Shown: positions 31,726-40,402 of the stretch, piece by piece
Layout: the number at the start of each line of letters is the position of its first letter
Position numbering within the stretch: position 1 is the first letter of the stretch
Source of the DNA: Modestobacter altitudinis
GTDB lineage: Bacteria; Actinomycetota; Actinomycetes; Mycobacteriales; Geodermatophilaceae
DNA: 64,000 bases
Direction of reading: 5' to 3'
Assembly: GCF_005930475.1 (NCBI RefSeq)
Contig: NZ_SJEW01000011.1
Span: 28,373 to 92,372 of the forward strand
The notes under the pieces: generated by a model
Databases searched by the model: none
What the model was told of the DNA's origin: nothing
What the model saw: only the letters and a program-made list of their open reading frames with translations
Position numbers and translations under genes: made by a program

Positions 31726-32481
31726 TCAGCGGTACACGTGCGGGAAGCGCGGGTACTCGGCGACCTGCGCGGGCTCATGGCCGAGCAGGAGGACGGCCTG
31801 CCGGTCCGCAGCCAGCCGGCGCAGCATGTGCGCGGACACCCGCGCGGCCGCCGGGTCCATGTGCCCGTCCCAGTTGTCCAGGTCGTAGCTGGCGGCCACG
31901 TGCACCGCGTCGCCGGACAGGATCACGGTCCCGGTCTCGGGCAGGGTGAGCACCACCGACTGGTGGCCGGGCACGTGCCCGGGTGTGGGCAGCACCTCCA
32001 CGCCGGGCAACACCTCCGCCCGGCCGTCCACCAGCTCGTAGTGCAGCTCGGGCAGGTTCCAGTACTGGTTGGGAAAGGACGGGTGCCCGTCGGCGAACTC
32101 GTACTGCTCGCGCTGGACGACGATCGTGGCGCCGGGGAAGAGGAAGTTGTTGCCGGCGTGGTCGAAGTGCAGGTGCGTGTTGATGACGACGTTGACGTCG
32201 GCGGGGGTGAGACCGGCCTCGGCGAGCCGGCTGACCAGGTCGTCGGCGGGCTCCATGGCCGGGGTGATGATTTCTGCGGCCGGTGACCCGCCGAAGGTGA
32301 GGCCCGGGTTGCCGATGTGGTCCCGGCTCATCCCGGTGTCGACCAGGACCCTCCGGCCGTCGTCGAGGGTCACCAGGTAGCCGGAGACCGGCACCGGGGT
32401 CATCTCGGCGTCGTCGTGGCCCGGGGTCAGCACGGCGCCGGCGCAGATGCAGTCGCCCAGCGGGAGGATGGTCATCTCCAC
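31726..32481 (-). CDS. MBL-fold hydrolase, N-acyl-homoserine-lactonase-like
   Basis: 251 residues with the metallo-beta-lactamase metal set: THLHFDHAGN (HxHxDH), TPGHVPGH, SGDAVH and a final GHEP. The layout resembles AiiA/AttM-type lactonases that open the ring of quorum-sensing acyl-homoserine lactones; other lactone or ester substrates are possible. GAGGAG lies upstream of GTG 32481; ATG 32475 is an alternative. TACGGT at 32526-32531 (minus strand) is a candidate -10. Confidence 0.82.
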   Translation of the reverse strand: MEMTILPLGDCICAGAVLTPGHDDAEMTPVPVSGYLVTLDDGRRVLVDTGMSRDHIGNPGLTFGGSPAAEIITPAMEPADDLVSRLAEAGLTPADVNVVINTHLHFDHAGNNFLFPGATIVVQREQYEFADGHPSFPNQYWNLPELHYELVDGRAEVLPGVEVLPTPGHVPGHQSVVLTLPETGTVILSGDAVHVAASYDLDNWDGHMDPAAARVSAHMLRRLAADRQAVLLLGHEPAQVAEYPRFPHVYR

Positions 32482-32570
32482 GTGGCCCCTCCTCTCGTGG
32501 GTCGCCGTCCGGTCGGGTCTGGGAGACCGTAGGGCCTCGGCGTCGCGCCCGCCCGGCGCGACGGGACGAC

Positions 32571-33356
32571 CTGCCGCCGGAGGACCTCATCGACACCGTC
32601 CAGGGCCTGCGCGCCCACCTGCGCAGCACCCGTCCCAGCCTCGGCGGCTGGGCGAACCTCCGGGAGCCCCGGACCGCCCACGCGATGGCCGCCGCGGGGC
32701 TGGACTGGGTGTGCATCGACCAGCAGCACGGCTGGAACGCCGGGCACGACTGCACCGACCTCGTCGCCGCTGTGCGCGCCGCCGGGGCGCACGCCCTGGT
32801 CCGGGTCGCCTGGAACCGGCCCGAGGAGATCGGCCGGGTGCTCGACGCCGGCGCCGAGGGGGTGATCGTCCCGATGGTCGAGTCGGCGGAGGAGGCGCGG
32901 GCCGCGGTCGCCGCGGTGCGCTACGCGCCGGAGGGGCGCCGCAGCTGGGGCGCGGCCCGGACCCCGTACACGTCGGTGCCCGCCGACGCCGCCGCCGCCA
33001 ACGCCTCGACCGCGTGCCTGGTGATGGTGGAGTCCCCGGCTGCGGTGGACCGCGTCCCGGAGATCGCCGCCGTGCCGGGCCTGGACGGGGTCTTCCTCGG
33101 CCCCTTCGACCTGTCCCTCGCCCTGGGCCTGCCGCTCCCGCAGCTGCTGGCCGACCGGAGCGACGGTTCGGCCCTGCTCCGCGTCGTCGCGGCGTGCGCG
33201 GAGAACGGCATCGTGGCCGCCGCCTACGGCGGCACCCCCGCCCGCGCCCAGCTGCTCGGTGAGCACGGGTTCACCGTGCTGGCCGTCGGTGCCGACGACG
33301 CGGTCTTCGCCGACGCCAGCGCTGACCTGGTGGCGCAGGCCCGGGCGATGGGCTGA
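32571..33356 (+). CDS. HpcH/HpaI aldolase (class II pyruvate aldolase-like)
   Basis: TIM-barrel protein of the 2-keto-3-deoxy-L-rhamnonate/4-hydroxy-2-oxoheptanedioate aldolase family: LDWVCIDQQHG (metal/active site), VRVAWNRPEEIGRVLDAGAEGVIVPMVES, and MVESP followed by GLDGVFLGPFDLS. ATG 32685 is too late: the family-typical LRSTRPSLGGWANLREPRTAHAM lies upstream in frame, but no ATG, GTG or TTG starts it. CTG 32571 is placed provisionally; GGAGG at 32578-32582 points to initiation near 32589 at a non-standard codon. Natural substrate unknown. Confidence 0.75.
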   Translation: MPPEDLIDTVQGLRAHLRSTRPSLGGWANLREPRTAHAMAAAGLDWVCIDQQHGWNAGHDCTDLVAAVRAAGAHALVRVAWNRPEEIGRVLDAGAEGVIVPMVESAEEARAAVAAVRYAPEGRRSWGAARTPYTSVPADAAAANASTACLVMVESPAAVDRVPEIAAVPGLDGVFLGPFDLSLALGLPLPQLLADRSDGSALLRVVAACAENGIVAAAYGGTPARAQLLGEHGFTVLAVGADDAVFADASADLVAQARAMG

Positions 33357-33397
33357 CGGCGGCGGCGCCGGTCGGCGGGGTTGGTTAGGGTCCCGGC

Positions 33398-34261
33398 ATG
33401 TACACCGCACGCTGGGGCGACGTCGCCCGCCGGGACCTGTTCGGGCCGCACCCTGACCCGCGGGACCGGCCCTACCACGGTGTCATCCGGCTGGCGCTGA
33501 TCATCTTCCGGCTGTTCCGCTTCCGGTTCGACGTGCGCGGCCAGGAGCACGTGCCGGCCACCGGCGGCGCGATCATCTGCAGCAACCACGTCAGCTTCTT
33601 CGACTTCACCTACCTCGGGCTGGCGGCGCTGCCCCAGCACCGGATGGTGCGGTTCATGGCCAAGGCCTCGGTGTTCTCCAACCGGTTCTCCGGCCCCTTC
33701 ATGCGGGCCATGCACCACATCCCGGTCGACCGGACGGCCGGCGCCGCCGCCTTCGACTCCGCGGTCCGGGCGCTGAAGGACGGGCAGGTCGTCGGCGTCT
33801 TCCCGGAGGCGACGATCAGCACCTCGTTCACCGTCAAGGACCTCAAGGCCGGCGCGGCCCGGATGGCCGTCCAGGCCGGGGTGCCGATCCTCCCGGCCGC
33901 GGTGTGGGGCGGGCACCGGATCGCCACCAAGGCCCACGACGTCGTCCTGCGCCGCGATGTCGCGGTGACCGTGCTCATCGGTGAGCCGATCGTCCCCGAG
34001 CCGGGGGAGAAGGCGCAGGCCCTGCTCCGCCGCACCCGGGTGGCGATGGAGGCGTTGCTGGACGAGGCGCAGCGCAGCTACCCCGACCAGCCGGCCGGCG
34101 ACGACGACCGCTGGTGGCTGCCGGCGCACCTGGGCGGCACCGCGCCGACCCCGGAGGTGGCCGCCGCGCGGGACAACGCCTACGCCGCCGGGCACAAGAT
34201 GACCAGCACCCGCACACCGCCGCTGGTGCAGCTCAGGAAACTGCTCGCCCGCCGCCGCTGA
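33398..34261 (+). CDS. 1-acyl-sn-glycerol-3-phosphate acyltransferase-like protein
   Basis: PlsC-type acyltransferase (287 aa). NHVSFFDFTYL holds the HX4D catalytic motif, FPEATIS is the substrate-binding motif III, and VPILPAAVWGG resembles motif IV. Likely acylates lysophosphatidate or a related lipid at the membrane. ATG 33398 follows TAGGGT (33386-33391) by 6 nt, so leaderless. The 3' end overlaps the convergent lipase-maturation gene by 29 nt. Confidence 0.9.
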   Translation: MYTARWGDVARRDLFGPHPDPRDRPYHGVIRLALIIFRLFRFRFDVRGQEHVPATGGAIICSNHVSFFDFTYLGLAALPQHRMVRFMAKASVFSNRFSGPFMRAMHHIPVDRTAGAAAFDSAVRALKDGQVVGVFPEATISTSFTVKDLKAGAARMAVQAGVPILPAAVWGGHRIATKAHDVVLRRDVAVTVLIGEPIVPEPGEKAQALLRRTRVAMEALLDEAQRSYPDQPAGDDDRWWLPAHLGGTAPTPEVAAARDNAYAAGHKMTSTRTPPLVQLRKLLARRR

Positions 34262-35684
34262 GGCCGGCCGCGGTCCGCGGGCCGACCAGCTGCCGTTCGT
34301 AGCTGCGGTGCCACCAGGCGCCGGTGGCCCGGCGCTCGGCCCGGGTGGTGAACCGGTAGCGGTAGAGCAGCACCCGGACGGCGGCCGGGCGGGCGGACCC
34401 GAACGGCGCCGACCGGAGCAACCCCAGCGTGGCCCGGTCGGCGTCCAGCAGCTTGTCCAGGAACGTCGTCAGCCACGACCGGCCGTAGGCCGGGGAGAGC
34501 GCGACGAACCACATCAGCCAGTCCAGCCGCAGGTGGTAGGGCGCCCACTGCGGTGGGCGCCGGCGGACGTCGCCGGGCTTCCCGCGGAACTCGTACTCGC
34601 GCCAGACCGTGTCCGGGCCGGGGCGCGGGTCGTCGGTGGCCTCCACCACCAGCTCACGCCGCACCCGGGTCACCGAGCCGAAGGCGCCGTAGCTGTTGAC
34701 CAGCCGCAGCGGGTCGAAGCTGGTGTTCATCCGCTGGTCGGGGGACAGCAGGTTGCGCACCGGCCCGACGCTCAGCACCGCCACCACCAACGCCAGGACG
34801 ACGACGGTGCCGGTGAACCAGGTGGGTGAGGACAGCTCGTCCGGCCGGTCGACGGGCAGGACGGCGGCCAGCCAGCGCCCGTCGAGCACCGACAGGCCGA
34901 GCACCAGGGTCAGCGCGTTCAGCCAGGCGAAGTTGCCGCTGATCAGCAGGTAGCCCTGGGTGACCACCATGACGGCCGCGGCGACCCCGGCGGCCGGCTG
35001 GGGCAGCAGCAGGCCGAAGACGACGACCAGCTGGGTGACGTGGTTGGCCAGCGTCTCCACCTTGTGCAGCCGCGGGCTGAGCCGGTGGAACCACCAGCTC
35101 AGCGGGTTGGGCATCGGCTGGGTCTCGTGGTGGTAGGCCAGGCAGGTCAGGTCCCGCCAGCACCGGTCGCCGCGCAGCTTGATCAGCCCGGCACCGAACT
35201 CGAGCCGGAACAGCAGCCAGCGCAGCGCCCACATGCCCAGCGTCGGCGGGGCGACGTGCGCCGGACCGAGGAAGACGGTGAGGAACCCGGCCTCCAGCAG
35301 CAGCGTCTCCCAGCCGAAGCCGTACCAGATCTGCCCGACGTTGACGATCGACAGGTACAGCGCCCAGAGCACCAGCCAGAGGACCATCCAGCCGGCGACC
35401 GGCAGCCGGTCGGCCAGGCCGGCGAGCGCGGCGGCGGACAGCACTGCCCCGACCCAGCAGCAGCCGGTGAAGAACCGGTCCGACCAGTGCAGGTGGAACA
35501 GGCTGGGTGCCTTCCGCCACGGCACGTGCTGGACGTAGCGGGGCACCGGGGTGAGCCCGGAGGTGCCGATCAGCGCCCGGCCCTGACGCAGCGCGGCGAC
35601 GAAGGCGAGCAGGTACACCAGGGCGATGCCGCGGGTGAACAGCCAGCGGCCCAGCCAGGCGCCGGGGTCGGCGAACCAGTCCAC
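34233..35684 (-). CDS. Lipase maturation factor family membrane protein
   Basis: 483 residues, multi-spanning. RYVQHVPWRKAPSLFHLHWSD, VNVGQIWYGFGWE, LRWLLFRLEFGAGLIKLRGD and PNPLSWWFHRLS are the conserved blocks of the LMF1 family, and the C-terminus has WREYEFRGKPGDV and YHLRLDWLMWF. The vertebrate protein helps lipases fold in the ER; the bacterial role is unknown. GTG 35684 has AGGAGG 8 nt upstream, lying in the 18-nt gap after the GNAT gene, so the two form a unit. Confidence 0.9.
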   Translation of the reverse strand: MDWFADPGAWLGRWLFTRGIALVYLLAFVAALRQGRALIGTSGLTPVPRYVQHVPWRKAPSLFHLHWSDRFFTGCCWVGAVLSAAALAGLADRLPVAGWMVLWLVLWALYLSIVNVGQIWYGFGWETLLLEAGFLTVFLGPAHVAPPTLGMWALRWLLFRLEFGAGLIKLRGDRCWRDLTCLAYHHETQPMPNPLSWWFHRLSPRLHKVETLANHVTQLVVVFGLLLPQPAAGVAAAVMVVTQGYLLISGNFAWLNALTLVLGLSVLDGRWLAAVLPVDRPDELSSPTWFTGTVVVLALVVAVLSVGPVRNLLSPDQRMNTSFDPLRLVNSYGAFGSVTRVRRELVVEATDDPRPGPDTVWREYEFRGKPGDVRRRPPQWAPYHLRLDWLMWFVALSPAYGRSWLTTFLDKLLDADRATLGLLRSAPFGSARPAAVRVLLYRYRFTTRAERRATGAWWHRSYERQLVGPRTAAGLSGGGRAVS

Positions 35685-35702
35685 GCGGCTGCCCTCCTGT
35701 GC

Positions 35703-36212
35703 TCAGTCCGGGGCGTCGAGCCGGAACGCCTCCAGCTCGCGGCCGTACCACCGGGTGGTGCGGCCCAGCGGTTGCATGCCCAGGCGGCGGCAGACCGCCA
35801 GCGAGGGCTCGTTCCCGGGCTGGACCACGGCGAAGACCTCCAGCAGCCCGTCCTCGAAGGCCTGGTCGACCACGGCGCGGGCCGCCTCGGTGGCGTAGCC
35901 GCGGCCCCAGCTGTCCGGGTGCAGGTGCCAGCCGACCTCGACCTCCCCGACACCGTTCGGCAGCGGCTTGAGCAGCACCGTGCCGGCCGGCGGGCCACCG
36001 GCCAGCGGATCGATCGCCCAGCAGCCGTGGGCGGCGTCGAGCTCGTGCACCAGCCGCCAGCGCTCGACCAGCTCCACCGGGAGCACCGTCGGCGGGCCGC
36101 CCAGCCAGCGGGTCACCTCGTCCCGGCCGTAGATGTCGGCCAGCCGGGCGAGGTCGGCGTCCTCCGCCGTCCACGCGCGCAGCCGCAGCCGGCCCGTGCG
36201 GAGCAGTTCCAC
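35703..36212 (-). CDS. GNAT N-acetyltransferase (RimJ/RimL-like)
   Basis: 169 residues: LRTGRLRLRAWTAEDA opening, the acetyl-CoA loop in HLHPDSWGRGYATEA, VQPGNEPSLAVCRRLGM and the C-terminal strand. Substrate unknown. GTG start at 36212. Located 18 nt upstream of the lipase-maturation gene in the same direction. Confidence 0.88.
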   Translation of the reverse strand: MELLRTGRLRLRAWTAEDADLARLADIYGRDEVTRWLGGPPTVLPVELVERWRLVHELDAAHGCWAIDPLAGGPPAGTVLLKPLPNGVGEVEVGWHLHPDSWGRGYATEAARAVVDQAFEDGLLEVFAVVQPGNEPSLAVCRRLGMQPLGRTTRWYGRELEAFRLDAPD

Positions 36213-36262
36213 CCCGGGGGAGCTACCGCCGTCCGCCGTCCCGGAAACCCGGCTCGTGAACG

Positions 36263-36314
36263 TCCTGGCTCACCGCACGTGCTCCTGGCTCACTCCGTGC
36301 GGTGAGCCAGGAGC
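36263..36314 (-). terminator. Nested, mutually exclusive hairpins downstream of kamA
   Basis: Two stems share the same right arm. A 17-bp stem pairs 36263-36279 (core CCTGGCTCACCGCACG) with 36296-36312. A 13-bp stem pairs 36281-36293 (GCTCCTGGCTCAC) with 36302-36314. Only one can form at a time. On the minus strand the element lies after the kamA stop and before GNAT, so it is a terminator, possibly with switching behaviour. Confidence 0.6.
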
Positions 36315-36345
36315 AACGATGATCAGGCCGGCTGATCCCGGGCCG

Positions 36346-37761
36346 TCAGCCCACCGGCTCCAGGACGCCCACGCGCTGGGCGGCCCACCATGCGCGGCCC
36401 TCGGCGGGCAGCGTGTGGATCGGGTCGTAGTAGGCGTAGCGGCGGTCCAGCGCGGCCTCGTCCGTGCGCTCGATGCCGGTGCGGTAGTTCTTCGTCCAGT
36501 AGCTGATGCCGCGCTCGCGGTCGTACTCGGCGACCTGGTGCACCCAGCGCTTGCCGACGTAGGGCACGTCGCAGACGATCCGTGGTGTCGCGAAGCCGGG
36601 CAGGTAGCCCATGATGTCGTGCTGCAGCGTCTGCGCGGTGGCCAGCGGGACCCGCCAGTGCTCGGCGCTGGGGATCATGTCGCACATGTAGAAGTAGTAG
36701 GGCGTGATCGAGGCGCCGTCGAGGAGCGCGAAGCACAGGTCCAGCAGCTGGCCGGCGGTGGCGTTGACCCCCTCGAGCAGCACCCCCTGGTTGCGCACGT
36801 CGCGCACCCCGGCGGCCAGCAAGGTCTGCACCGCCTCGGCCACCAGCGGGGTCACCGACTGGGCGGCGTTGACGTGGGTGTGCACGGCCAGGGAGACCCC
36901 GCGCGCGCGGGCGGTCGCCGCCAGTCGGCCCATCCCCTCGACGACCTCCGGCTGCAGCCAGTGCTGCGGCAGCCCCATCAGCGCCTTGGACGCCAGCCGG
37001 ATGTCGCGGACCGACTCGATCTCCAGCAGCCCGGCGACGAAGGCCTCCAGGTTCTTGAACGGCAGGTTGGCCACGTCCCCGCCGGAGACGACGACGTCCC
37101 GGACGCCGGGGGTCTCCCGCAGGTACTGCAGCATCGCGCCCTGCCGGTCGACCGGCTTCAGCGCGAACTTCAGCTTCGGGACGGCGGGGGTCGAGTTGCC
37201 CACCAGGTCCATCCGGGTGCAGTGACCGCAGTACTGCGGGCAGGTGGACAGCAGCTCGGCGAGCACCTTGGTCGGGTAGCGGTGGGTCAGCCCCTCGACC
37301 GCCCACATCTCGTGCTCGTGCAGTGAGTCGCGGGCGGCGTAGGGGTGGCTGCCGGCGTCGCCGGGGAGCCGGTCAGAGGCGACCGGGAGCATGTACCGGC
37401 GCACCGGGTCCGCCAGCATCGCCGCGGTCGTCGGCACCGCCGCCGGCACCATGGTGTTGAGCATCTGCGGAGGCAGCAGCAGCGACATCGTCGCCCGCCC
37501 GGCCTGGTCGGCCTCGACGTCGGCGTAGAAGGACTCGTCGAGCAGGTCGCCGTAGACCCCGCGCAGCTGCCGCACGTTCTTCACGCAGTGCGACCGCTGC
37601 CACTGGGCGCTGCGCCAGTCCTCGTCGGTCACCGCGGCGAAGCCCGGCAGCCGACGCCAGTCGGGCTCGACGAGCTCGCGCGCGGTGTACTCGTAGGGCT
37701 GCTCCAGCACGAGGGTCCTCCCGGACGTCGGTGACTCGGCGACTGTACGGGAGGATGTCAC
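36346..37761 (-). CDS. kamA: Lysine 2,3-aminomutase family radical SAM enzyme
   Basis: Would convert L-lysine to beta-lysine. The cluster motif CPQYCGHC (C174, C178, C181) and TRMDLVGNS define the KamA family; VVSGGDVANLP and HTHVNAAQSVTPL follow. The canonical Gly-rich GGGGK motif that holds PLP is replaced by VPYVGKRW, so the PLP Lys needs checking. Start GTG 37761 (471 aa): the open frame beyond it runs through the divergent promoter region to the kdd start. Divergent from the other lysine genes. Confidence 0.9.
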   Translation of the reverse strand: MTSSRTVAESPTSGRTLVLEQPYEYTARELVEPDWRRLPGFAAVTDEDWRSAQWQRSHCVKNVRQLRGVYGDLLDESFYADVEADQAGRATMSLLLPPQMLNTMVPAAVPTTAAMLADPVRRYMLPVASDRLPGDAGSHPYAARDSLHEHEMWAVEGLTHRYPTKVLAELLSTCPQYCGHCTRMDLVGNSTPAVPKLKFALKPVDRQGAMLQYLRETPGVRDVVVSGGDVANLPFKNLEAFVAGLLEIESVRDIRLASKALMGLPQHWLQPEVVEGMGRLAATARARGVSLAVHTHVNAAQSVTPLVAEAVQTLLAAGVRDVRNQGVLLEGVNATAGQLLDLCFALLDGASITPYYFYMCDMIPSAEHWRVPLATAQTLQHDIMGYLPGFATPRIVCDVPYVGKRWVHQVAEYDRERGISYWTKNYRTGIERTDEAALDRRYAYYDPIHTLPAEGRAWWAAQRVGVLEPVG

Positions 37762-37787
37762 GTTGACAGCTCCATCGACGATAGGTT
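37756..37787. promoter_or_regulatory. Overlapping divergent promoters and operator-like repeat between kamA and kdd
   Basis: TGTCA-CGT-TGACA (37756-37768) is a perfect inverted repeat covering the kamA start codon. TATCGT on the minus strand (37778-37783) and TAGGTT on the plus strand (37782-37787) could be -10 boxes for kamA and kdd and overlap each other. The repeat is a candidate site for a shared regulator. Confidence 0.4.
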
Positions 37788-37826
37788 CTCCTGCGTCGGG
37801 CCCGGATCGACGGAAGGAGAGCATCG

Positions 37827-38888
37827 GTGCTCAGCACGCTGCAGCGCAGTCTCGGGGTGCACCGGGTGCTCGAGCCGGTGGGGGTGCTGCCCCAGGCGGC
37901 CCGGCGACTCGACCCGGACCCGCAGCTGGGCCCGGACGAGGTCCGGATCGCCGTCCGCCGGCTCAACCTCGACGCCGCCTCCTACCGGCAGCTGTCGGAG
38001 GAGCACGCCGGGAACGGCGCGGCGGTGCGGGCCGCGGTGCTCGGCATCGTGGAGAGCCGCGGCAAGATGCACAACCCGGTCACCGGCTCCGGCGGCATGC
38101 TGATCGGCGTCGTCGACGAGGTCGGCCCGGACTCGCCGCTGGGGCTCGAGCCCGGTCAGCGGGTGGCCAGCCTGGTCTCGCTCACGCTGACCCCGCTGCA
38201 GATCACCGACGGCCTCGCCGGCTGGGACGGCCGCAGCGAACAGGTGCCGGCCACCGGCACCGCCGTGCTGTTCGCCCGGTCGATCGCGGCGGTGCTCCCC
38301 GACGACCTCCCGGAGGAGGTCGCGCTGGCGGTGCTCGACGTCTGCGGCGCCCCCGCGGCCACCGAGCGCGTGGTGCACCGCTCGGGGCACCGGCCCTCGG
38401 TCGCCGTCCTGGGGGCCGCCGGCAAGTCCGGCTGCCTGAGCCTCGCCGCCGCCCGCGACGCCCGCGCCGGGCGGCTGACCGGGGTGGTCCGCGACGACCG
38501 GGAGGCCGACGCGCTGCGCTCCGCCGGGCTGGCCGACGTCGTGGTGGTCGCCGATGCCACCGACCCGCTGGCGGTGGCCGAGGCGATCGGGGCGCCGGTC
38601 GACGTCACGGTGGTCTGCGTCGACGTCCCCGGCGCGGAGCACGGGGCGGTCCTCGCGACGGCCGACGGCGGCACCGTGGTCTTCTTCTCCATGGCCACGT
38701 CGTTCTCGGCGGCGGCGCTCGGTGCGGAGGGGATGGCGGCGGACGTGACGATGCTGATGGGCAACGGCTACACGCCGGGGCACGCGGCCCTGGCGCTCGG
38801 GCTCTACCGTTCCAGTCCAGGCGTGCGGTCACTCATCGACCCACGCGTGCGTCATTCGTTCCCTGATGACCCCCGGGTGCGCGCGTGA
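37827..38888 (+). CDS. kdd: L-erythro-3,5-diaminohexanoate dehydrogenase
   Basis: Oxidatively deaminates 3,5-diaminohexanoate to 3-keto-5-aminohexanoate with NAD(P). GKMHNPVTGSGGMLIG near residue 85 and VLGAAGKSGCLSLAAA (Rossmann loop near 190) are typical, and 353 aa is normal length. GTG 37827 has GAAGGAG (37813-37819) 7 nt upstream. Ends in a GTGA overlap with the amidohydrolase gene. The identification is strengthened by the aminomutase genes on both sides. Confidence 0.9.
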   Translation: MLSTLQRSLGVHRVLEPVGVLPQAARRLDPDPQLGPDEVRIAVRRLNLDAASYRQLSEEHAGNGAAVRAAVLGIVESRGKMHNPVTGSGGMLIGVVDEVGPDSPLGLEPGQRVASLVSLTLTPLQITDGLAGWDGRSEQVPATGTAVLFARSIAAVLPDDLPEEVALAVLDVCGAPAATERVVHRSGHRPSVAVLGAAGKSGCLSLAAARDARAGRLTGVVRDDREADALRSAGLADVVVVADATDPLAVAEAIGAPVDVTVVCVDVPGAEHGAVLATADGGTVVFFSMATSFSAAALGAEGMAADVTMLMGNGYTPGHAALALGLYRSSPGVRSLIDPRVRHSFPDDPRVRA

Positions 38889-40402
38889 CCTCCCTGCTGG
38901 TCCGGGACGTGACGGTCGGGGACCGGCCCGGGCAGGCAGTGCACGTCGTCGACCGGCGGATCGCCTGGCTCGGCGCGGCCGCCGACGCGCCGTCGGCCAC
39001 GCGCACCGTGGAGGGCGGGGGTGCACTGCTGACGCCGGCGTTCGTGGACGCCCACGTGCACGCCACCGCCACCGGGCTGTCGCTGACCGGGCTGGCCCTG
39101 CACGGCGCGGACAGCCTCCGCGCCGCCGTCACCCGGGTCGCCGAGCACGCCACCGCCGCGCCGACCGGCACGGTGCTGGGCACCGGCTGGGACGAGACGG
39201 CCTGGCCCGAGGGCCGCGGGCTCACCCGGCACGACCTGGACACCGTGGTGGGGGCGCGACCGGCCTACCTGGCCCGGGTCGACGTGCACTCCGCGACGGT
39301 CTCGACCGCCCTGCTGGACCGGGTCCCGGGCATCACCGACCTGCCCGGCTACAGCCCCGACGGCCGGCTGCGGCTGGACGCCCACCACGCCGTCCGGAAG
39401 GCCGCCTACGGCTCGGTGCCGGCCGACCAGCGCCGGGCCGCGCAGCGCGCCACCCTGGACGCAGCGGCATCCCTGGGCATCGGCAGCGTGCACGAGATGG
39501 CCGGCCCGGAGGTGTCCAGCGCCGAGGACCTCACCGGGCTGCTCCAGCTGGCGGCCGAGCGCCCGGGGCCGCGGGTGGTCGGCTACTGGGGCGAGCTGTC
39601 CGAGCGCGGCGGGCTGGACGTCGTCCGCGAGCTGCGGCTGGCCGGCGCCGGCGGTGACCTGTTCTGCGACGGCGCCTTCGGCTCGCACACCGCCGCGCTG
39701 TCCACTCCCTACACCGACCGCCCGGACACCGCCGGCAACCTGCGCTTCGACACCGCCGTGCTGGTCGAGCACCTGCGGGCCTGCACCCGGGCCCAGCTGC
39801 AGGCCGGGTTCCACGTCATCGGGGACGCCGCGGTCGACCAGGTGCTCGGCGCGGTCGGCACGGTCGTGGAGGAGCTGGGCCGGGACGCCGTCCGGGCCTG
39901 CCGGCACCGGCTCGAGCACGTGGAGATGGTCAGCGACGAGGCCATCGACCAGCTGCGCCGCTGGGGGATGGTGGCCAGCGTCCAACCCGCCTTCGACGCG
40001 GCCTGGGGCGGTGCGACCGGCATGTACGCCGAGCGGCTGGGTGCCGACCGGGCCGCCGGCTGCAACCCGCTGGCCGACCTCGTGGACGCCGGGGTCGCGG
40101 TGGCCTTGGGCAGCGACGCCCCGGTCACCCCGCTGGACCCTTGGGGCGGGGTGCACGCCGCGGTCGACCACACCACGCCGGGCTCGGGCCTGCGCCCCTT
40201 CGACGCCTTCGACGCCGCCACCCACGGCGGCTGGGTCGCCGCCCGCGCCGAACACCCGGACGGTCCGCTGGCGGTGAGCGCCCCGGCCGACCTCGCCCTG
40301 TGGGAGACCACCGGCACGCTCTCCGCCGTCCTCGCCGGCCGGCAGCGCCCCACCTGCCGCCAGCTCATCGTCGCCGGCACCCCGATCGGAGACCCCCGAT
40401 GA
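38885..40402 (+). CDS. Amidohydrolase family protein (YtcJ-like)
   Basis: 505-residue metal-dependent hydrolase: FVDAHVHATAT (HxH), GDLFCDGAFGSHTAAL, FHVIGDAAVDQVL, RHRLEHVEM (metal His) and ALGSDAPVTPLDPW (metal Asp). Its place in a lysine degradation operon is clear from coupling on both sides (GTGA with kdd; ATGA with the next short ORF), but its reaction is not. It could open a cyclic or acylated intermediate such as a lactam formed from an aminohexanoate; that is inference. Confidence 0.85.
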   Translation: MTSLLVRDVTVGDRPGQAVHVVDRRIAWLGAAADAPSATRTVEGGGALLTPAFVDAHVHATATGLSLTGLALHGADSLRAAVTRVAEHATAAPTGTVLGTGWDETAWPEGRGLTRHDLDTVVGARPAYLARVDVHSATVSTALLDRVPGITDLPGYSPDGRLRLDAHHAVRKAAYGSVPADQRRAAQRATLDAAASLGIGSVHEMAGPEVSSAEDLTGLLQLAAERPGPRVVGYWGELSERGGLDVVRELRLAGAGGDLFCDGAFGSHTAALSTPYTDRPDTAGNLRFDTAVLVEHLRACTRAQLQAGFHVIGDAAVDQVLGAVGTVVEELGRDAVRACRHRLEHVEMVSDEAIDQLRRWGMVASVQPAFDAAWGGATGMYAERLGADRAAGCNPLADLVDAGVAVALGSDAPVTPLDPWGGVHAAVDHTTPGSGLRPFDAFDAATHGGWVAARAEHPDGPLAVSAPADLALWETTGTLSAVLAGRQRPTCRQLIVAGTPIGDPR

